Of a stretch of DNA of 64,000 nucleotides, positions 36,547-46,680 are shown piece by piece. The DNA comes from Paracoccaceae bacterium (GTDB taxonomy: Bacteria; Pseudomonadota; Alphaproteobacteria; Rhodobacterales; Rhodobacteraceae): positions 327,222-391,221 of the forward strand of contig JASBTX010000042.1 of assembly GCA_030148225.1 (NCBI GenBank), written 5' to 3'. Below the pieces are notes generated by a model. It did no database searches. It worked only from the letters and a program-made list of their open reading frames with translations, and was not told the origin of the DNA. A program made the position numbers and the translations under genes. The number at the start of each line of letters is the position of its first letter. Positions within the stretch are counted from its first letter, which is position 1.

Positions 36547-39500
36547 TCAGGCCCTGAACCTGAGTACACCGTAGATCAGACCGCCGAGCACATAGAGCAG
36601 AAACGCCGCCGCAGCCGCCCCTCCGACAAAGATCAGAAGCGACGCCAGCAGCAGGCTCTCGCTCAGGGGCGCGGGCAACAAACGGGCAACCTCGGCGGGC
36701 AGAGCCCCCGTCAGGATGACTGATCCGAAGGACAGTGCGAAGAGACCAGCCACGATCAGCACCGCCAGAACCACAAGGGCCGAGACCCAGCCCGCACCGC
36801 CACGAAACGTTAGCGCCCGTCTGAGCGAAACAGTCTGGCGTTTCACGTCCATCTGCACCGCCAAAAGCGCCGGTACGACAAAAAGAACAAGGACAAGGCC
36901 AAAGCCGAGCCCGTAGACCAGCGTGATCACGGTCGGTTTCAGGAATTGTGCCTGCTGCGACCCCTCGTAAAGGAGAGGCGTCAGTCCCAATACCGTTGTC
37001 AGCGTCGTGAGCAGGACCGGTCGCAGCCTGTCTGCGGTGGCATCGATGATCGCGGGTACGAGGCCCCGGTCACGCGCGTAATCATCGACGGTCGTGATCA
37101 GCACGATGGAATCGTTGATGATGATCCCCGTCATGCCGATCAGGCCGACAACCGTGAACATCGATAGCGGCACGTCCCATGCAAAATGGCCATAGATCGT
37201 GCCCACCAGCCCGAACGGGATGATCGCCATGACGATGATGGGCCGGGTCCAGCTGGAAAAGACCCATGCCAGCGTCAGGAAAATTCCCGCAATACAGATC
37301 AGGAACCCGAGCAGCGCATCCGACAGAAAGTCACGCTCTTGTTCGGCCAGCCCGGACATCCGGTAGCCGACACCGAAATCGGATTCGATTTTGGGCAATA
37401 TGGTGGTGGTCAGCTGATCGACAATTTCGTTGGCACGGCGCGGGTCGTCCTCGGATATGTCGCCGGTGACGGAAATCAGCCTTAGCCCGTTTTCACGCTG
37501 AACCGTGGAAAATCCGGTGCGCCGGTCGACGCGTACGATATCGGCAAGCGGGACGTAGTCGCCGGCGCTGGTGCGCATCTGCGTCCGGTCAAGGAAATCG
37601 GCGGTCAGTTCGCCCGCCGGCAGTTCAACGCGGATTGCCGCGGATCGGGGACCGTCGGGATAGGTTGCGGCCTCGATCCCGTTCAGGCGGTTGCGCAACA
37701 CACGGCCCAGCCCGTCGATGGCGAAACCCAGCGCCTGCCCCTGCGGTGTCAGTTCGAGAATCAGCTCTTCCTTGTCGAAGGCCAGCGTATCCTCGACGGC
37801 CGTCACCTCGGGATATTGCGCAACCTCTTTCTTGAGGGCCTCGGCTGCGTCCTTGAGCGTCTGGGCATCGGCCCCGAAAAACTGAACATCGAGCGAATCG
37901 CCGCCCGGGCCGGAACGCCAGTGCCGGAAACTGATCGTCTCGACCAGCGGGTGACGGCGTACGCTGTCCTGCAGCGCACCCACGAACTGGAACGAGGAAT
38001 AGGGCCTCAGATCGGCATCGATCAGTTCGATGGCAATCGACCCCAGCAGGTCGGTATCCTTGGTGCCCGCACCAGAAAGACCGCGCCCCGTCGACCCGCC
38101 AACCTCGGCCAGCACATAGACCAGCGGGTTGGTGCCGAATTCCTCTTCGTATTGTTTGCCTAACGCTTCGGTCGCGCGCTGCATCTCGCGCATCATCGCC
38201 ATCGCGTCCGCCCGCGTGGCGCCATTGACCATGGCGAAATTGCCGCTGACCGAAGAGCGTTCGGGCGCGTTGAAGAACCGCCAAGTCACGTCACCGTTGA
38301 TAAACAGGATCGACTGGCTGATCAGGATCACCACCGCACCGGCCAGAACCGGATAGCGGGCATGGATGACAAACGCGATGAAACGGCGAAAGATGTTTTC
38401 GCGGAACCAGTCGAAGCCGATATTCACGATCCGGCTGGGCAAATCATACCAGTGGCGCTTGGCTGAATGGCTCAGGGCGTGGGCCATATGATTGGGCAGG
38501 ATCAGAAAACATTCGACAAGCGATGCGGCCAGCACCGCGATGACCGTAAAGGGGATATCGCGGATCAGATCGCCGAAACGACCGCTGATAAAGGTCAGGC
38601 TGAAAAAGGCGATGATGGTGGTGACGGTTGCGGAGAATACCGGCAGTGCCATGCGCCGCGCCGCGTTTTCGGCCGCCACAACCGGGGATTCGCCCAGCCG
38701 TCGGGCGCGGAAATCGGCATGCTCGCCCACCACGATGGCGTCATCGACCACGATCCCCAACGTGATGATCAGTGCAAATAGCGAGATCATGTTGATCGTC
38801 AGGCCGCTCAGATACATCAGGCCGATGGTGGCGAACATCGCGACAGGAATGCCCGCCGCCACCCAGAATGCCGTGCGGGCGTTCAGAAACAGAAACAAGA
38901 GCATCACAACAAGGCCAAGGCCGATCAGCCCGTTATCCATCAGGATATCAAGACGGGCGGTAATGGCCTCTGCCCGTGTGCGGATCAGGTCGATGGTCAC
39001 ACCCTGCGGCAGGCCCAGTTCCATGTCCCGCGCAACATCTTCGACCGTTTGCTGGATCGAAATCGCATCGCCCCGGTCCGAGCGGTCCACCCGGATCGAG
39101 ATGGCGGGGTTGTCGCCAACGAAATAGGCGCGTGTGCGGTCGATCCCCTGGGCGGTGATCCGCGCGACATCACCGATGGTCAGGGCCGATCCGTCGGGGT
39201 TTGACCGCAAGACGATCCCGGCAATCTGATCCGGGCTGCGCTTGGCTATACCTGTACGCACCCGCGCGTTAGCCCCTGCGACGTCACCGGCAGGGTCGGC
39301 ATCGGCCTCGGCGGCGATGGCATCGGCAATCTCGGCCATGGTGATGTCGTTGCGCACCAGATCGATCGTCGCGACCTCGACAATTGTCTGGGGCGCGGCG
39401 ACACCCCGGATGGTCGTGCGGGTGACCCCCTCGACGAAAAGGCGGGTCGTCAGTTCATCGGCGAACCGGCCCAGCTGTGCGACGCTGACATCGCCCGTGA

Positions 39501-39948
39501 TCACCAGATCAGTTACCCGGTCGCGCCATGCGCCACGGCGCACATTCGGATCATCGGCGTCATCGGGCAGGGTCGAGACCGCGTCGACCGCCGTCTGAAC
39601 GTCATTTGCCGCGCGCGCCATGTCCCATCCGGGTTCGAAGTCCAGCGTGATGCGCGACGCGCCCTCGGAACTTGTCGAGGATGAGCTGGTGACACCTTCG
39701 ACAGCCAGCAACGTGGTTTCAAGGATCTGCGTGATGGCCCGGTCGACATCCTCGGCCCCGGCACCGTCCCATGTGGTGCGCACCGACACATTGTCGATGA
39801 TCACATCGGGAAAGAACTGGGCCCGCATTTTCGGAAAGGAATAAATCCCGCCCACCAGCATGATCACCAGCAACAGGTTGGCCGCAGTACGGTGTCGGGT
39901 AAAATAGGACAGGATACCGCCGCCGCGCTCTGTGATCAGGCCGCGCAT
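36547..39948 (-). CDS. RND efflux transporter, inner-membrane pump subunit
   Basis: A 1133-residue member of the AcrB/MexF-like HAE family: an N-terminal helix, two large periplasmic loops and twelve membrane helices. The helix-4 proton-relay pair is visible in GIVVDDAIVVGEHADF. I choose ATG 39948, five bases after the adaptor stop and with GGTGG upstream; a GTG at 39960 would overlap the adaptor. It lacks a TolC-type partner gene nearby, so the outer-membrane channel must be encoded elsewhere. Substrate not deducible. Confidence 0.92.
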   Translation of the reverse strand: MRGLITERGGGILSYFTRHRTAANLLLVIMLVGGIYSFPKMRAQFFPDVIIDNVSVRTTWDGAGAEDVDRAITQILETTLLAVEGVTSSSSTSSEGASRITLDFEPGWDMARAANDVQTAVDAVSTLPDDADDPNVRRGAWRDRVTDLVITGDVSVAQLGRFADELTTRLFVEGVTRTTIRGVAAPQTIVEVATIDLVRNDITMAEIADAIAAEADADPAGDVAGANARVRTGIAKRSPDQIAGIVLRSNPDGSALTIGDVARITAQGIDRTRAYFVGDNPAISIRVDRSDRGDAISIQQTVEDVARDMELGLPQGVTIDLIRTRAEAITARLDILMDNGLIGLGLVVMLLFLFLNARTAFWVAAGIPVAMFATIGLMYLSGLTINMISLFALIITLGIVVDDAIVVGEHADFRARRLGESPVVAAENAARRMALPVFSATVTTIIAFFSLTFISGRFGDLIRDIPFTVIAVLAASLVECFLILPNHMAHALSHSAKRHWYDLPSRIVNIGFDWFRENIFRRFIAFVIHARYPVLAGAVVILISQSILFINGDVTWRFFNAPERSSVSGNFAMVNGATRADAMAMMREMQRATEALGKQYEEEFGTNPLVYVLAEVGGSTGRGLSGAGTKDTDLLGSIAIELIDADLRPYSSFQFVGALQDSVRRHPLVETISFRHWRSGPGGDSLDVQFFGADAQTLKDAAEALKKEVAQYPEVTAVEDTLAFDKEELILELTPQGQALGFAIDGLGRVLRNRLNGIEAATYPDGPRSAAIRVELPAGELTADFLDRTQMRTSAGDYVPLADIVRVDRRTGFSTVQRENGLRLISVTGDISEDDPRRANEIVDQLTTTILPKIESDFGVGYRMSGLAEQERDFLSDALLGFLICIAGIFLTLAWVFSSWTRPIIVMAIIPFGLVGTIYGHFAWDVPLSMFTVVGLIGMTGIIINDSIVLITTVDDYARDRGLVPAIIDATADRLRPVLLTTLTTVLGLTPLLYEGSQQAQFLKPTVITLVYGLGFGLVLVLFVVPALLAVQMDVKRQTVSLRRALTFRGGAGWVSALVVLAVLIVAGLFALSFGSVILTGALPAEVARLLPAPLSESLLLASLLIFVGGAAAAAFLLYVLGGLIYGVLRFRA

Positions 39949-39952
39949 GGCG

Positions 39953-41419
39953 CTAACCACCCATCCGGCTTTGAATGCGTTCGACGACCTGCGCCGGCAC
40001 CTTGTCCTGGGCCAGTTGGTTCAGGATGCGTTCCTTGGCGTGTTCCGGCATGCGCTTGTTCCCCTGAACAAAGGCGATCATCTGCGCACGAACCTCTGGT
40101 GTGAGGGCCACCATCTCGGGTTCCGCGGGTGCGGCTGTGCTACCATCGGGGTTCTGGCGGATGGGCCGGATGCGGATGCCTGCACCCAGTACAGGCGTGC
40201 GTTCGGCCACGATCTCGCGCCCGATCAATTCGCGGCTGCGGACGATAACGTCATCGCCCTGCTGGCGCATCAGTGTGACGGTAACCTCCTCAAGCCGGTC
40301 TTCTTCACCTACGACAAGAACCGATTGCGATGCGCTGAGCGCCGCTGCGGGCAACGTCGCCACAAAGTTCAGTGCGGGCTCTTCGATCTCGAGCGTGACA
40401 AAGTCGCCGGGCCGGAAGCCGGGCGCGGCGCCGAGCCGGGCAAAGAGAAGCCGCCCGGTCTGGCCTTCGCCTGCTTCGACGCTGACACGCGATATCCGGC
40501 CCGTCGCGGTCAGATCGTCGGCGCCCACATCCAGCGACACCCGCACCGGCGCATCGATCAGATCACCGCTTTCCGCGATCAGGCGCGTAAATTGCGCTGT
40601 CGAGACGCGAAACGACACCTCCAGATCGCCGGTATCGACAAGTGTCGCCACCTGCTGGTTGGCCGAGACAATGCCGCCCTGCAGGATATCCGTGTTCGAT
40701 AGCGTACCTGAAAATTCGGCGCGCACCTCGGTATCCTCCAGCCGGCGCCGCGCTTCGGACAGGGCGATGTTGCGCCGGGCGATCAGGGTAGTGATCTGAT
40801 CGATCCGCGCTTCGTTCTGGGCCACGGACTGACGCCGGGCAATCACAGCCTGATCGGCAGAGGCCGCCGCGAGTGCTGCGGTTTCAACCGCCGCTTCGGT
40901 CCCGACGCCCCTCTTCAGCAAATCCTGTTGCCGTTCCAGCGCCTGACGCCGCAGGTTTGCCTGAACCTCGGACGCCGCGACCTCGTCCCCGGCCAGCGCG
41001 AGTGCGCGGCGGGTGTCGCGCAGATCGGCCTCGGCCTCGTCCAGTTCGGCCTGAGCCACGTCAAGCGCCGATTGCGCCTCGCGCGGGTCGGTCCGAAAGA
41101 GAAGCTGGCCAGCCGTTACGGTCCCGCCATCCTCGAACCCCTCGGCCAGCGCGACGATGGTGCCGCCGACCGGTGCGCGCACGGCAAATGACCGGCGGCT
41201 GCGGATCTCGCCAAATGTCTCGAGAACGGGTGTGATCGTACCGGGTTCGAAGGTCACCACGTTGGCGGCAAAGACCCGCTCACGTGCCGGGCGCTGCTGT
41301 TGTTCGCTGGCCCAGCGTGCCTCGAGCGACTGGCGCAGCATCTGACCACCAAAGGTCAGAAGGCCGATGGTCACCGACATCAGAAACAGGCCAACGAGGC
41401 TGCGACGCAGAAAACGCAT
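39953..41419 (-). CDS. RND efflux periplasmic adaptor (membrane fusion protein)
   Basis: A 488-residue adaptor with an N-terminal membrane anchor (about residues 7-27), a biotinyl-lipoyl half (AVRAPVGGTIVALAEGFEDG), a long alpha-helical hairpin (about 125-235, rich in Ala/Arg/Glu), the second lipoyl half with AEFSGTLSNTDILQGGIVSA, and beta-barrel domains. It joins the pump to an outer-membrane channel. It is the promoter-proximal gene of the pair; a perfect palindrome lies 21 bases upstream of its start. Confidence 0.92.
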   Translation of the reverse strand: MRFLRRSLVGLFLMSVTIGLLTFGGQMLRQSLEARWASEQQQRPARERVFAANVVTFEPGTITPVLETFGEIRSRRSFAVRAPVGGTIVALAEGFEDGGTVTAGQLLFRTDPREAQSALDVAQAELDEAEADLRDTRRALALAGDEVAASEVQANLRRQALERQQDLLKRGVGTEAAVETAALAAASADQAVIARRQSVAQNEARIDQITTLIARRNIALSEARRRLEDTEVRAEFSGTLSNTDILQGGIVSANQQVATLVDTGDLEVSFRVSTAQFTRLIAESGDLIDAPVRVSLDVGADDLTATGRISRVSVEAGEGQTGRLLFARLGAAPGFRPGDFVTLEIEEPALNFVATLPAAALSASQSVLVVGEEDRLEEVTVTLMRQQGDDVIVRSRELIGREIVAERTPVLGAGIRIRPIRQNPDGSTAAPAEPEMVALTPEVRAQMIAFVQGNKRMPEHAKERILNQLAQDKVPAQVVERIQSRMGG

Positions 41420-41439
41420 GTTTATTGTTCCAGAGCTAG

Positions 41440-41451
41440 GGGATGCATCCC
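41440..41451. promoter_or_regulatory. Perfect 12-base palindrome before the RND operon
   Basis: GGGATGCATCCC is identical to its reverse complement and lies 21 bases upstream of the adaptor start codon, in the only gap (91 bases) that can hold the operon promoter. Its position suits an operator for a repressor. No regulator gene is adjacent, so the link is inferred. Confidence 0.35.
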
Positions 41452-41510
41452 ATGACTACCAACATAGCTGTCCGATGAAAAAGGTCCAAGCCACGTAGGT
41501 AAAACGTGCG

Positions 41511-42047
41511 TTAACCCTTGTTTCGTCGCAAATGTTCGTCAAGACGCGGAAAAATTTCGACAAAGTTGCAGGGCATGTGGCGATAATCGAGCTGAGGGGC
41601 GAGGATTTCGTCCCATGCATCCTTGCAGGCGCCGGGGCTGCCGGGCAGGGCAAAGAGGTAGGTGCCGCTGGCCACCCCGCCCGTGGCGCGGGATTGAACG
41701 GCAGATGTGCCGATTTTTTTCATCGAAACGATTGTAAAGACTGTGGAAAAGGCCTCGATTTCTTTCTCGTAGACATCGCGGTGCGCTTCGACCGTCACGT
41801 CGCGCCCTGTCAGGCCGGTGCCGCCGGTCGTCAGGATCACGTCGATTTCGGGGGCACGGGACCAGTCGCGCAGGATACCCGCGATCGTGTCGCGGTCGTC
41901 GGGGCAGATGCGCCGCTCGGCAAGGATGTGGCCCGCGGCCTCGATCCTGCCCGCCAGCGTATCGCCCGAGCGGTCGTCCTGCAGCGTCCTTGTGTCGCTG
42001 ACCGTCAGGACAGCGATGCGGACTGGAAGAAAAGCGCGTTCAGTCAT
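41511..42047 (-). CDS. moaB: Molybdenum cofactor biosynthesis protein B
   Basis: A 178-residue MogA/MoaB-fold protein that adenylates molybdopterin. Signature TTGGTGLTGRDVT is present, and the N-terminal RIAVLTVSDTRT is typical. It overlaps the uracil-DNA glycosylase gene by eight bases. The product would support the xanthine dehydrogenase encoded at 4.5-8.2 kb, though no other moa/moe genes are in the window. Confidence 0.9.
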   Translation of the reverse strand: MTERAFLPVRIAVLTVSDTRTLQDDRSGDTLAGRIEAAGHILAERRICPDDRDTIAGILRDWSRAPEIDVILTTGGTGLTGRDVTVEAHRDVYEKEIEAFSTVFTIVSMKKIGTSAVQSRATGGVASGTYLFALPGSPGACKDAWDEILAPQLDYRHMPCNFVEIFPRLDEHLRRNKG

Positions 42048-42813
42048 CCGGGTTTCCTCGCAGACGGGCTTGCACTGTCAGCAGGTCATGCCATGCTTCG
42101 CGCTTGGCCGCCGGGTTGCGCAAGAGATAGGCGGGATGGAACATCGGCATCACGGGACGGCCAAATGCCTGGGTCCAGTCGCCCCTGAGCCGGGTAATGC
42201 CGCGCCGTCCCAGCAGTGCCTGACACGAGATATTGCCCATCAGCACAAGAATTTCGGGATCAACCAGCGCGATGTGGCGTTCGACAAAAGGCATCATCAT
42301 CGCGATTTCCTGCGCTTCGGGATCGCGGTTCTGAGGCGGGCGCCAGGGCAGGATATTGGTGATATATAGCGGGGCGTCCGGATTCGACCGTGCCAGACCG
42401 ATGGCGGCGAACATACGGTCCAGCAACTGGCCCGCCCGCCCGACAAATGGCTTGCCCTGCCGGTCTTCGTCGCGGCCCGGTGCCTCGCCGATGATCATCA
42501 CACGTGCCGAGGGCAGGCCATCGGCAAAGACAAAGTTCCGTGCGCCTCGCCGCAATTCGCAATGGGCAAAGGCGGACTGGACGGCAGCCAGATCATCCAG
42601 CGTTTCGGCCGTGTTGGCCTGATCCCTGGCGATGGCGACGGGATCGACCCCTTCGGCCGTGGGCGCGGCATCCGGGCGAACAGGTGCGGCGGCCTCCTCT
42701 TTGGGCAGGTCGCGGCGGTTGATCGGCAGTTCCTCGATGGCATCGCGCGCACCCAGTTCGGCCTGCCATTCCAAAGCGGCCCTCGCCTGCCAGTGATCCT
42801 GTTCAGGTGTCAT
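42040..42813 (-). CDS. Family-4-like uracil-DNA glycosylase lacking Fe-S ligands
   Basis: A 257-residue protein with an about 75-residue N-terminal extension. Motif A region GEAPGRDED (109-117), [14 protein letters not shown], and the DNA-binding HPAYLLR (His226) mark the family 4/5 uracil-DNA glycosylase fold. Of the four Fe-S cysteines recalled from family 4, only C85 remains; the others fall on F82, W157 and M173. The start at 42813 is chosen over a longer frame that would overlap the upstream gene. It removes uracil from DNA or a related lesion; substrate range is open. Confidence 0.82.
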   Translation of the reverse strand: MTPEQDHWQARAALEWQAELGARDAIEELPINRRDLPKEEAAAPVRPDAAPTAEGVDPVAIARDQANTAETLDDLAAVQSAFAHCELRRGARNFVFADGLPSARVMIIGEAPGRDEDRQGKPFVGRAGQLLDRMFAAIGLARSNPDAPLYITNILPWRPPQNRDPEAQEIAMMMPFVERHIALVDPEILVLMGNISCQALLGRRGITRLRGDWTQAFGRPVMPMFHPAYLLRNPAAKREAWHDLLTVQARLRGNPDD

Positions 42814-42856
42814 CCGCACTACATATGTTCTGATGGGGCCGGGGTAAATGGCAGCG

Positions 42857-43867
42857 TCATTCGATGCAGGCCAGACCCAGCCGCGCGAATTCCGGAACGA
42901 ATTCACCATATTGCCGCGCCTGATCGGGATTGGAGGCATTGCCGTCCAACCCGCGCTTCTTTACCCCCTGCAAAATCGCGGCCATGCGAAAGAAAGCAAA
43001 GGCAAGATAGAGATCGAAATCAGGTATCCCGTTCAGGCCAAGCCGGTCGCAATAGGCGGCGACAAAGGCGTCGTCCGACGGAATGCCCAGTTCGTGGCGG
43101 ACCACACCTGCCAGACCCCTGCCAATCCGCCCCGGCGGCAGGCGCCATTGCATGATCAGAGAGGCGAGATCGGCAATAGGGTGCCCGATTGTCGACAATT
43201 CCCAATCCAACAGTGCAAGGCACGTCATGTCATCGGAAAAGATCATGTTATCCAGCCGGTAGTCACCGTGAACCAGCCTGCGCTGGTCGTCGGCGAAATC
43301 CCGGCGTTCACCCAGTATGGCGATCAGGCGGTCCATATCGGCCAGCGGCCCGGTTTCGCTGGCGGTATACTGCCGGGTCCAGCGTTCGATCTGGCGGGCC
43401 ACATAATTGCCGGGCGGGCCAAAATCTGACAGGCCGACGGCATTGATATCAACGCTGTGCAGCGCGGCCAGAACATGGTTCATCTGGTCATAAACTCGGG
43501 CGCGTTCCCCCGGCCTGAGGTCAGGCAGCGTGGGATCGAAATGGATCTGGCCCGCAACATGACCCATCAGGTAGAACTCCGCGCCGATCACGTCGGTTTC
43601 GGTGCAATGGGCCAGCATCGGCGCGGTCGGAACCGGCGTTTCAGCCAGCGCCGACTGGACCCTGAACTCCCGGTCAACCGCGTGCGCCGATTTCAGAAGC
43701 TGCCCGCCGGGGCGGCGGCGCAGCACGATTTTCCGAGGGCCGAAATCCAGCAAATAGGTCGGGTTGGACTGACCGCTATCAAATTTGGACAACTCGAAAG
43801 GTCCGGCATATTCCGGCAGGTTATCCCTTAGCCAGCCCGACAGCCGCCCGGTATCGAGATCAGCCAT
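42857..43867 (-). CDS. Aminoglycoside-phosphotransferase-fold protein beside acyl-CoA dehydrogenase
   Basis: A 336-residue APH-family kinase-like protein. The kinase motif LVHGDYRLDNMIF and the metal site LLDWELSTIGHPIADLA are intact. Such genes commonly pair with acyl-CoA dehydrogenases, like the fused human ACAD10/ACAD11 proteins, where the kinase phosphorylates hydroxyacyl-CoA before its conversion. The ATG at 43867 overlaps the dehydrogenase stop by eight bases, so the two are co-translated. It is not expected to be an antibiotic-resistance gene. Confidence 0.85.
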   Translation of the reverse strand: MADLDTGRLSGWLRDNLPEYAGPFELSKFDSGQSNPTYLLDFGPRKIVLRRRPGGQLLKSAHAVDREFRVQSALAETPVPTAPMLAHCTETDVIGAEFYLMGHVAGQIHFDPTLPDLRPGERARVYDQMNHVLAALHSVDINAVGLSDFGPPGNYVARQIERWTRQYTASETGPLADMDRLIAILGERRDFADDQRRLVHGDYRLDNMIFSDDMTCLALLDWELSTIGHPIADLASLIMQWRLPPGRIGRGLAGVVRHELGIPSDDAFVAAYCDRLGLNGIPDFDLYLAFAFFRMAAILQGVKKRGLDGNASNPDQARQYGEFVPEFARLGLACIE

Positions 43868-45089
43868 TCGTATATTGCCGCAGTTCGGCACGCGCCACCT
43901 GACGGCGATGCACGGCGTCGGGCCCGTCGGCCAGCCTGAGCGTGCGCAACGCCGTCCACATGCCGGCCAGCGGTGTATCCTGTGAGAGGCCCATCGCGCC
44001 ATGCATCTGCATCGCCTCGTCAACCACTCTGAGCGCCATCAACGGTGCCACGACCTTGATCTGGCTGATCCAGGGCTGGGCAGCGCGTACGCCTTGGGTG
44101 TCCATGATCCATGCGGTTTTGAGGCACAAAAGCCGGGCTTGCTCGATCTCCATCCGGGCGTTGGCGATGATGTCGTGATTGGCACCCAGATCGCCAAGCG
44201 TTTTGCCGAATGCCTCTCGAGTCAGCGCCCGGCGGCACATCAGCTCCAGCGCCGTTTCGGCCTGGCCGATGGCGCGCATGCAGTGGTGGATGCGTCCCGG
44301 CCCCAGCCGTCCCTGCGCCACCTCGAACCCGCGGCCCTGCCCCAGCACGAGGTCGGCATCAGGGACAAACACATCGGCAAAGCGGATATGCATGTGCCCG
44401 TGCGGCGCGTCATCGCCGTGAAAGACCTGCATCGGTCGCAGAACCTCGATGCCCGGGCTGTTGGCCGCGACCAGCATCATCGAATGGCGCTGATGCTTAT
44501 GCGCATCCGGGTCGGTCCGGACCATGACGATATAGAGGGCGCAGCGCGGATCACCCGCCCCCGTCGCCCACCATTTTTCGCCGTTCAGGAGCCAGCCGCC
44601 ATCGGTTTTTTCTGCCGACAGGGCAATATTCGTCGCGTCTGAAGAGGCGACATCGGGTTCCGTCATCAGATAGGCGGAACGAATCTCACCATCCAGAAGC
44701 GGGGTGAGCCAGCGATCCTGATGGGCGGGGCTGCCATATCTGACCAGCACTTCCATATTACCTGTATCCGGCGCGTTGCAGTTGAACACCTCTGCCGCGA
44801 TCGGAACCTTGCCCATTTCTTCGGCGAGATAGGCATATTCGACCGTGCTCAGCCCATAGCCGCGCTTGGAATCGGTCAGCCAGAAGTTCCAGAGACCTCG
44901 TTCGCGCGCGCGGGCCTTGAGACTATCCAAAATTTCGCGCTGGCGGTCATTCATGACGAATCGGTCACCGGCGGGGTTGTTGCCGACCTCTTCGTGATAT
45001 TCGCGATCCAGCGGCGCGATCTCGTCCTGCACCATGCGCCGCACCTGTTCGATCAGGGGTTTCACTCGGTCGCTGATGCCAAGATCCAT
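43860..45089 (-). CDS. Acyl-CoA dehydrogenase family protein
   Basis: A 409-residue flavoprotein of the ACAD11-like group. Visible are AYLMTEPDVASSDATNI (FAD and substrate region) and the C-terminal QMHGAMGLSQDTPLAGMW. It oxidises an acyl-CoA, perhaps a 4-phosphoacyl-CoA produced by the neighbouring kinase-like protein. The chain-length range cannot be read. Transcribed first in the two-gene unit. Confidence 0.88.
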   Translation of the reverse strand: MDLGISDRVKPLIEQVRRMVQDEIAPLDREYHEEVGNNPAGDRFVMNDRQREILDSLKARARERGLWNFWLTDSKRGYGLSTVEYAYLAEEMGKVPIAAEVFNCNAPDTGNMEVLVRYGSPAHQDRWLTPLLDGEIRSAYLMTEPDVASSDATNIALSAEKTDGGWLLNGEKWWATGAGDPRCALYIVMVRTDPDAHKHQRHSMMLVAANSPGIEVLRPMQVFHGDDAPHGHMHIRFADVFVPDADLVLGQGRGFEVAQGRLGPGRIHHCMRAIGQAETALELMCRRALTREAFGKTLGDLGANHDIIANARMEIEQARLLCLKTAWIMDTQGVRAAQPWISQIKVVAPLMALRVVDEAMQMHGAMGLSQDTPLAGMWTALRTLRLADGPDAVHRRQVARAELRQYTNG

Positions 45090-45171
45090 AATTATTCCCC
45101 CGTCCGGCCGCGCCTCGCTTGACCTGGCAAAGCTTGAGGCAGGTTCAGAGGAACTTCAATACGGGATTTGG

Positions 45172-46533
45172 TCAGCCGTCATAGAGTTCCGCGACATCGC
45201 CCATATAGCCACTCCACGCGAACCAGTATGAAATCTGCCCGGCCATCCGGCGCAGCGAACGGCCATCGGGCGCGTCGAGCTGATCTTCGCTCAGCGTCCA
45301 TGTCGTCCCGTCATCCGTGATCAAACCTTCAGCGAATTCCCATTCACCACGTTCATAGGCGCGAACGGTTCGGGTTTGGGCGTCTCCGACCAGAACCACG
45401 GGTGTCCGGCCAATCCGGTCATTGATGATCGTCCGATCGGCAAAGGCCTCGAGTGGCCATGCCTTGGCGGCACCCATCGTCCGCATGCCAAAGACATAGT
45501 CCTTGGCCTGGAATTCCGGCTGATCCAGATTGGTCGGAAACATCAGATCGGGTGAGTTGAAATACTGATTATAGACCACGCCCGAGCCATAGTCGCGCGT
45601 ATACCCCGTGTTCAGATCCAGCACGCGGGTGTCAGGGTTCCGCTCGGTCCAGTTCTGCCATGTGTCGATGGTGACGGGGCGCAGACCCAACTGAATCCCG
45701 GAATTGGCCAAGGGTCCGACAACCGGTTCGCCGGTGAACTGGTTCCAGAGCGAATTTGTTTCGCGGTCGAACATCAGTTTGTTCGAGCGATAGAGAAAGC
45801 CGGATGAACCGAAGATTAGCGGCTTGTCTCGGTCAGGCAGCTGGGTTTCATAGAGGATCCCCGAACCGCAAAGCGTGCAATAGGCCAGTGCAAGCGGCAC
45901 ACCGCCGATCACCTCGTTGAACATCTCGTGCCAGCCCATGATCCTGAGCGGATAGGCGCGCGTATCGCCATTGATCGACACGCCGAAAACAAGGTCATCG
46001 GGTTTGAGATATTCAGCCTCGGCAGCACCGATCAGGGCCGGGTTGTCGAGTGACGGAATGCCATCCTTGATCACGCCGCCCCAGGTGATCTCTTCAAGCC
46101 TGATGCGCATCTGTGCGGGGTCGGTGTATTCCGGCAGCAGGAAGTCGACGAAATTCGGATCGATTCGCCGATAAAGATCGCGCGTGAAATCGATAAAGCT
46201 GGGATGAGGGATGATTTCGGGGTGATCTTCCTGCCAGAGCATCCAGTCGAACCACGTTTCGCGCCCGTATTCACCGCTGAGTTCCGAAAGCGCCGCCACA
46301 ATCGGCCCGCGCGAATACTGGCTGAACCGAAGGCCCTTGATCAGCCCCGGGATCATATCGGGATTGCCCCGTTCGGTGATTTCGCGGATCGCCCCGTAGA
46401 AATCATCGCCTACGCCAAAGATGAGGTCCATCTGGGCGCGGTATAAAGGGTCGTTTGACTGGGCCGCAGCCGCGCGCGGCATCAGAAGTCCGGCTGTGGC
46501 CATCACGGCAAGTTCACGTCGGGTCAGTAGCAT
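45172..46533 (-). CDS. Secreted DUF3179-family protein
   Basis: A 453-residue exported protein. The N terminus MLLTRRELAVMATAGLLMPR is a twin-arginine-like signal peptide. The DUF3179 domain fills most of the mature part, with the cysteine motif AYCTLCGSGILYE and repeated aromatic motifs (TRAYPLRIMGWHEMFN). The function of the family is unknown. It is divergent from rnd and precedes the acyl-CoA dehydrogenase gene by 82 bases. Confidence 0.85.
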   Translation of the reverse strand: MLLTRRELAVMATAGLLMPRAAAAQSNDPLYRAQMDLIFGVGDDFYGAIREITERGNPDMIPGLIKGLRFSQYSRGPIVAALSELSGEYGRETWFDWMLWQEDHPEIIPHPSFIDFTRDLYRRIDPNFVDFLLPEYTDPAQMRIRLEEITWGGVIKDGIPSLDNPALIGAAEAEYLKPDDLVFGVSINGDTRAYPLRIMGWHEMFNEVIGGVPLALAYCTLCGSGILYETQLPDRDKPLIFGSSGFLYRSNKLMFDRETNSLWNQFTGEPVVGPLANSGIQLGLRPVTIDTWQNWTERNPDTRVLDLNTGYTRDYGSGVVYNQYFNSPDLMFPTNLDQPEFQAKDYVFGMRTMGAAKAWPLEAFADRTIINDRIGRTPVVLVGDAQTRTVRAYERGEWEFAEGLITDDGTTWTLSEDQLDAPDGRSLRRMAGQISYWFAWSGYMGDVAELYDG

Positions 46534-46680
46534 GGCATTCTCCCTTGGTTGCGGCAGAGCATGCCCGCATCGGCGATCAACTGCACTTCAAACACCGGTG
46601 ATCCCGTCGGAGAGTTGAGTTTTGTGTGCAAACACCGTATCTGCCGAGCCAACGCATCCTGTCAGACGAAAGCACGACAA

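Noticed and set aside
42857..43867. Antibiotic-resistance aminoglycoside phosphotransferase
   Set aside because: The fold is the same, but coupling to an acyl-CoA dehydrogenase gene points to the ACAD10/11-type metabolic kinase group.
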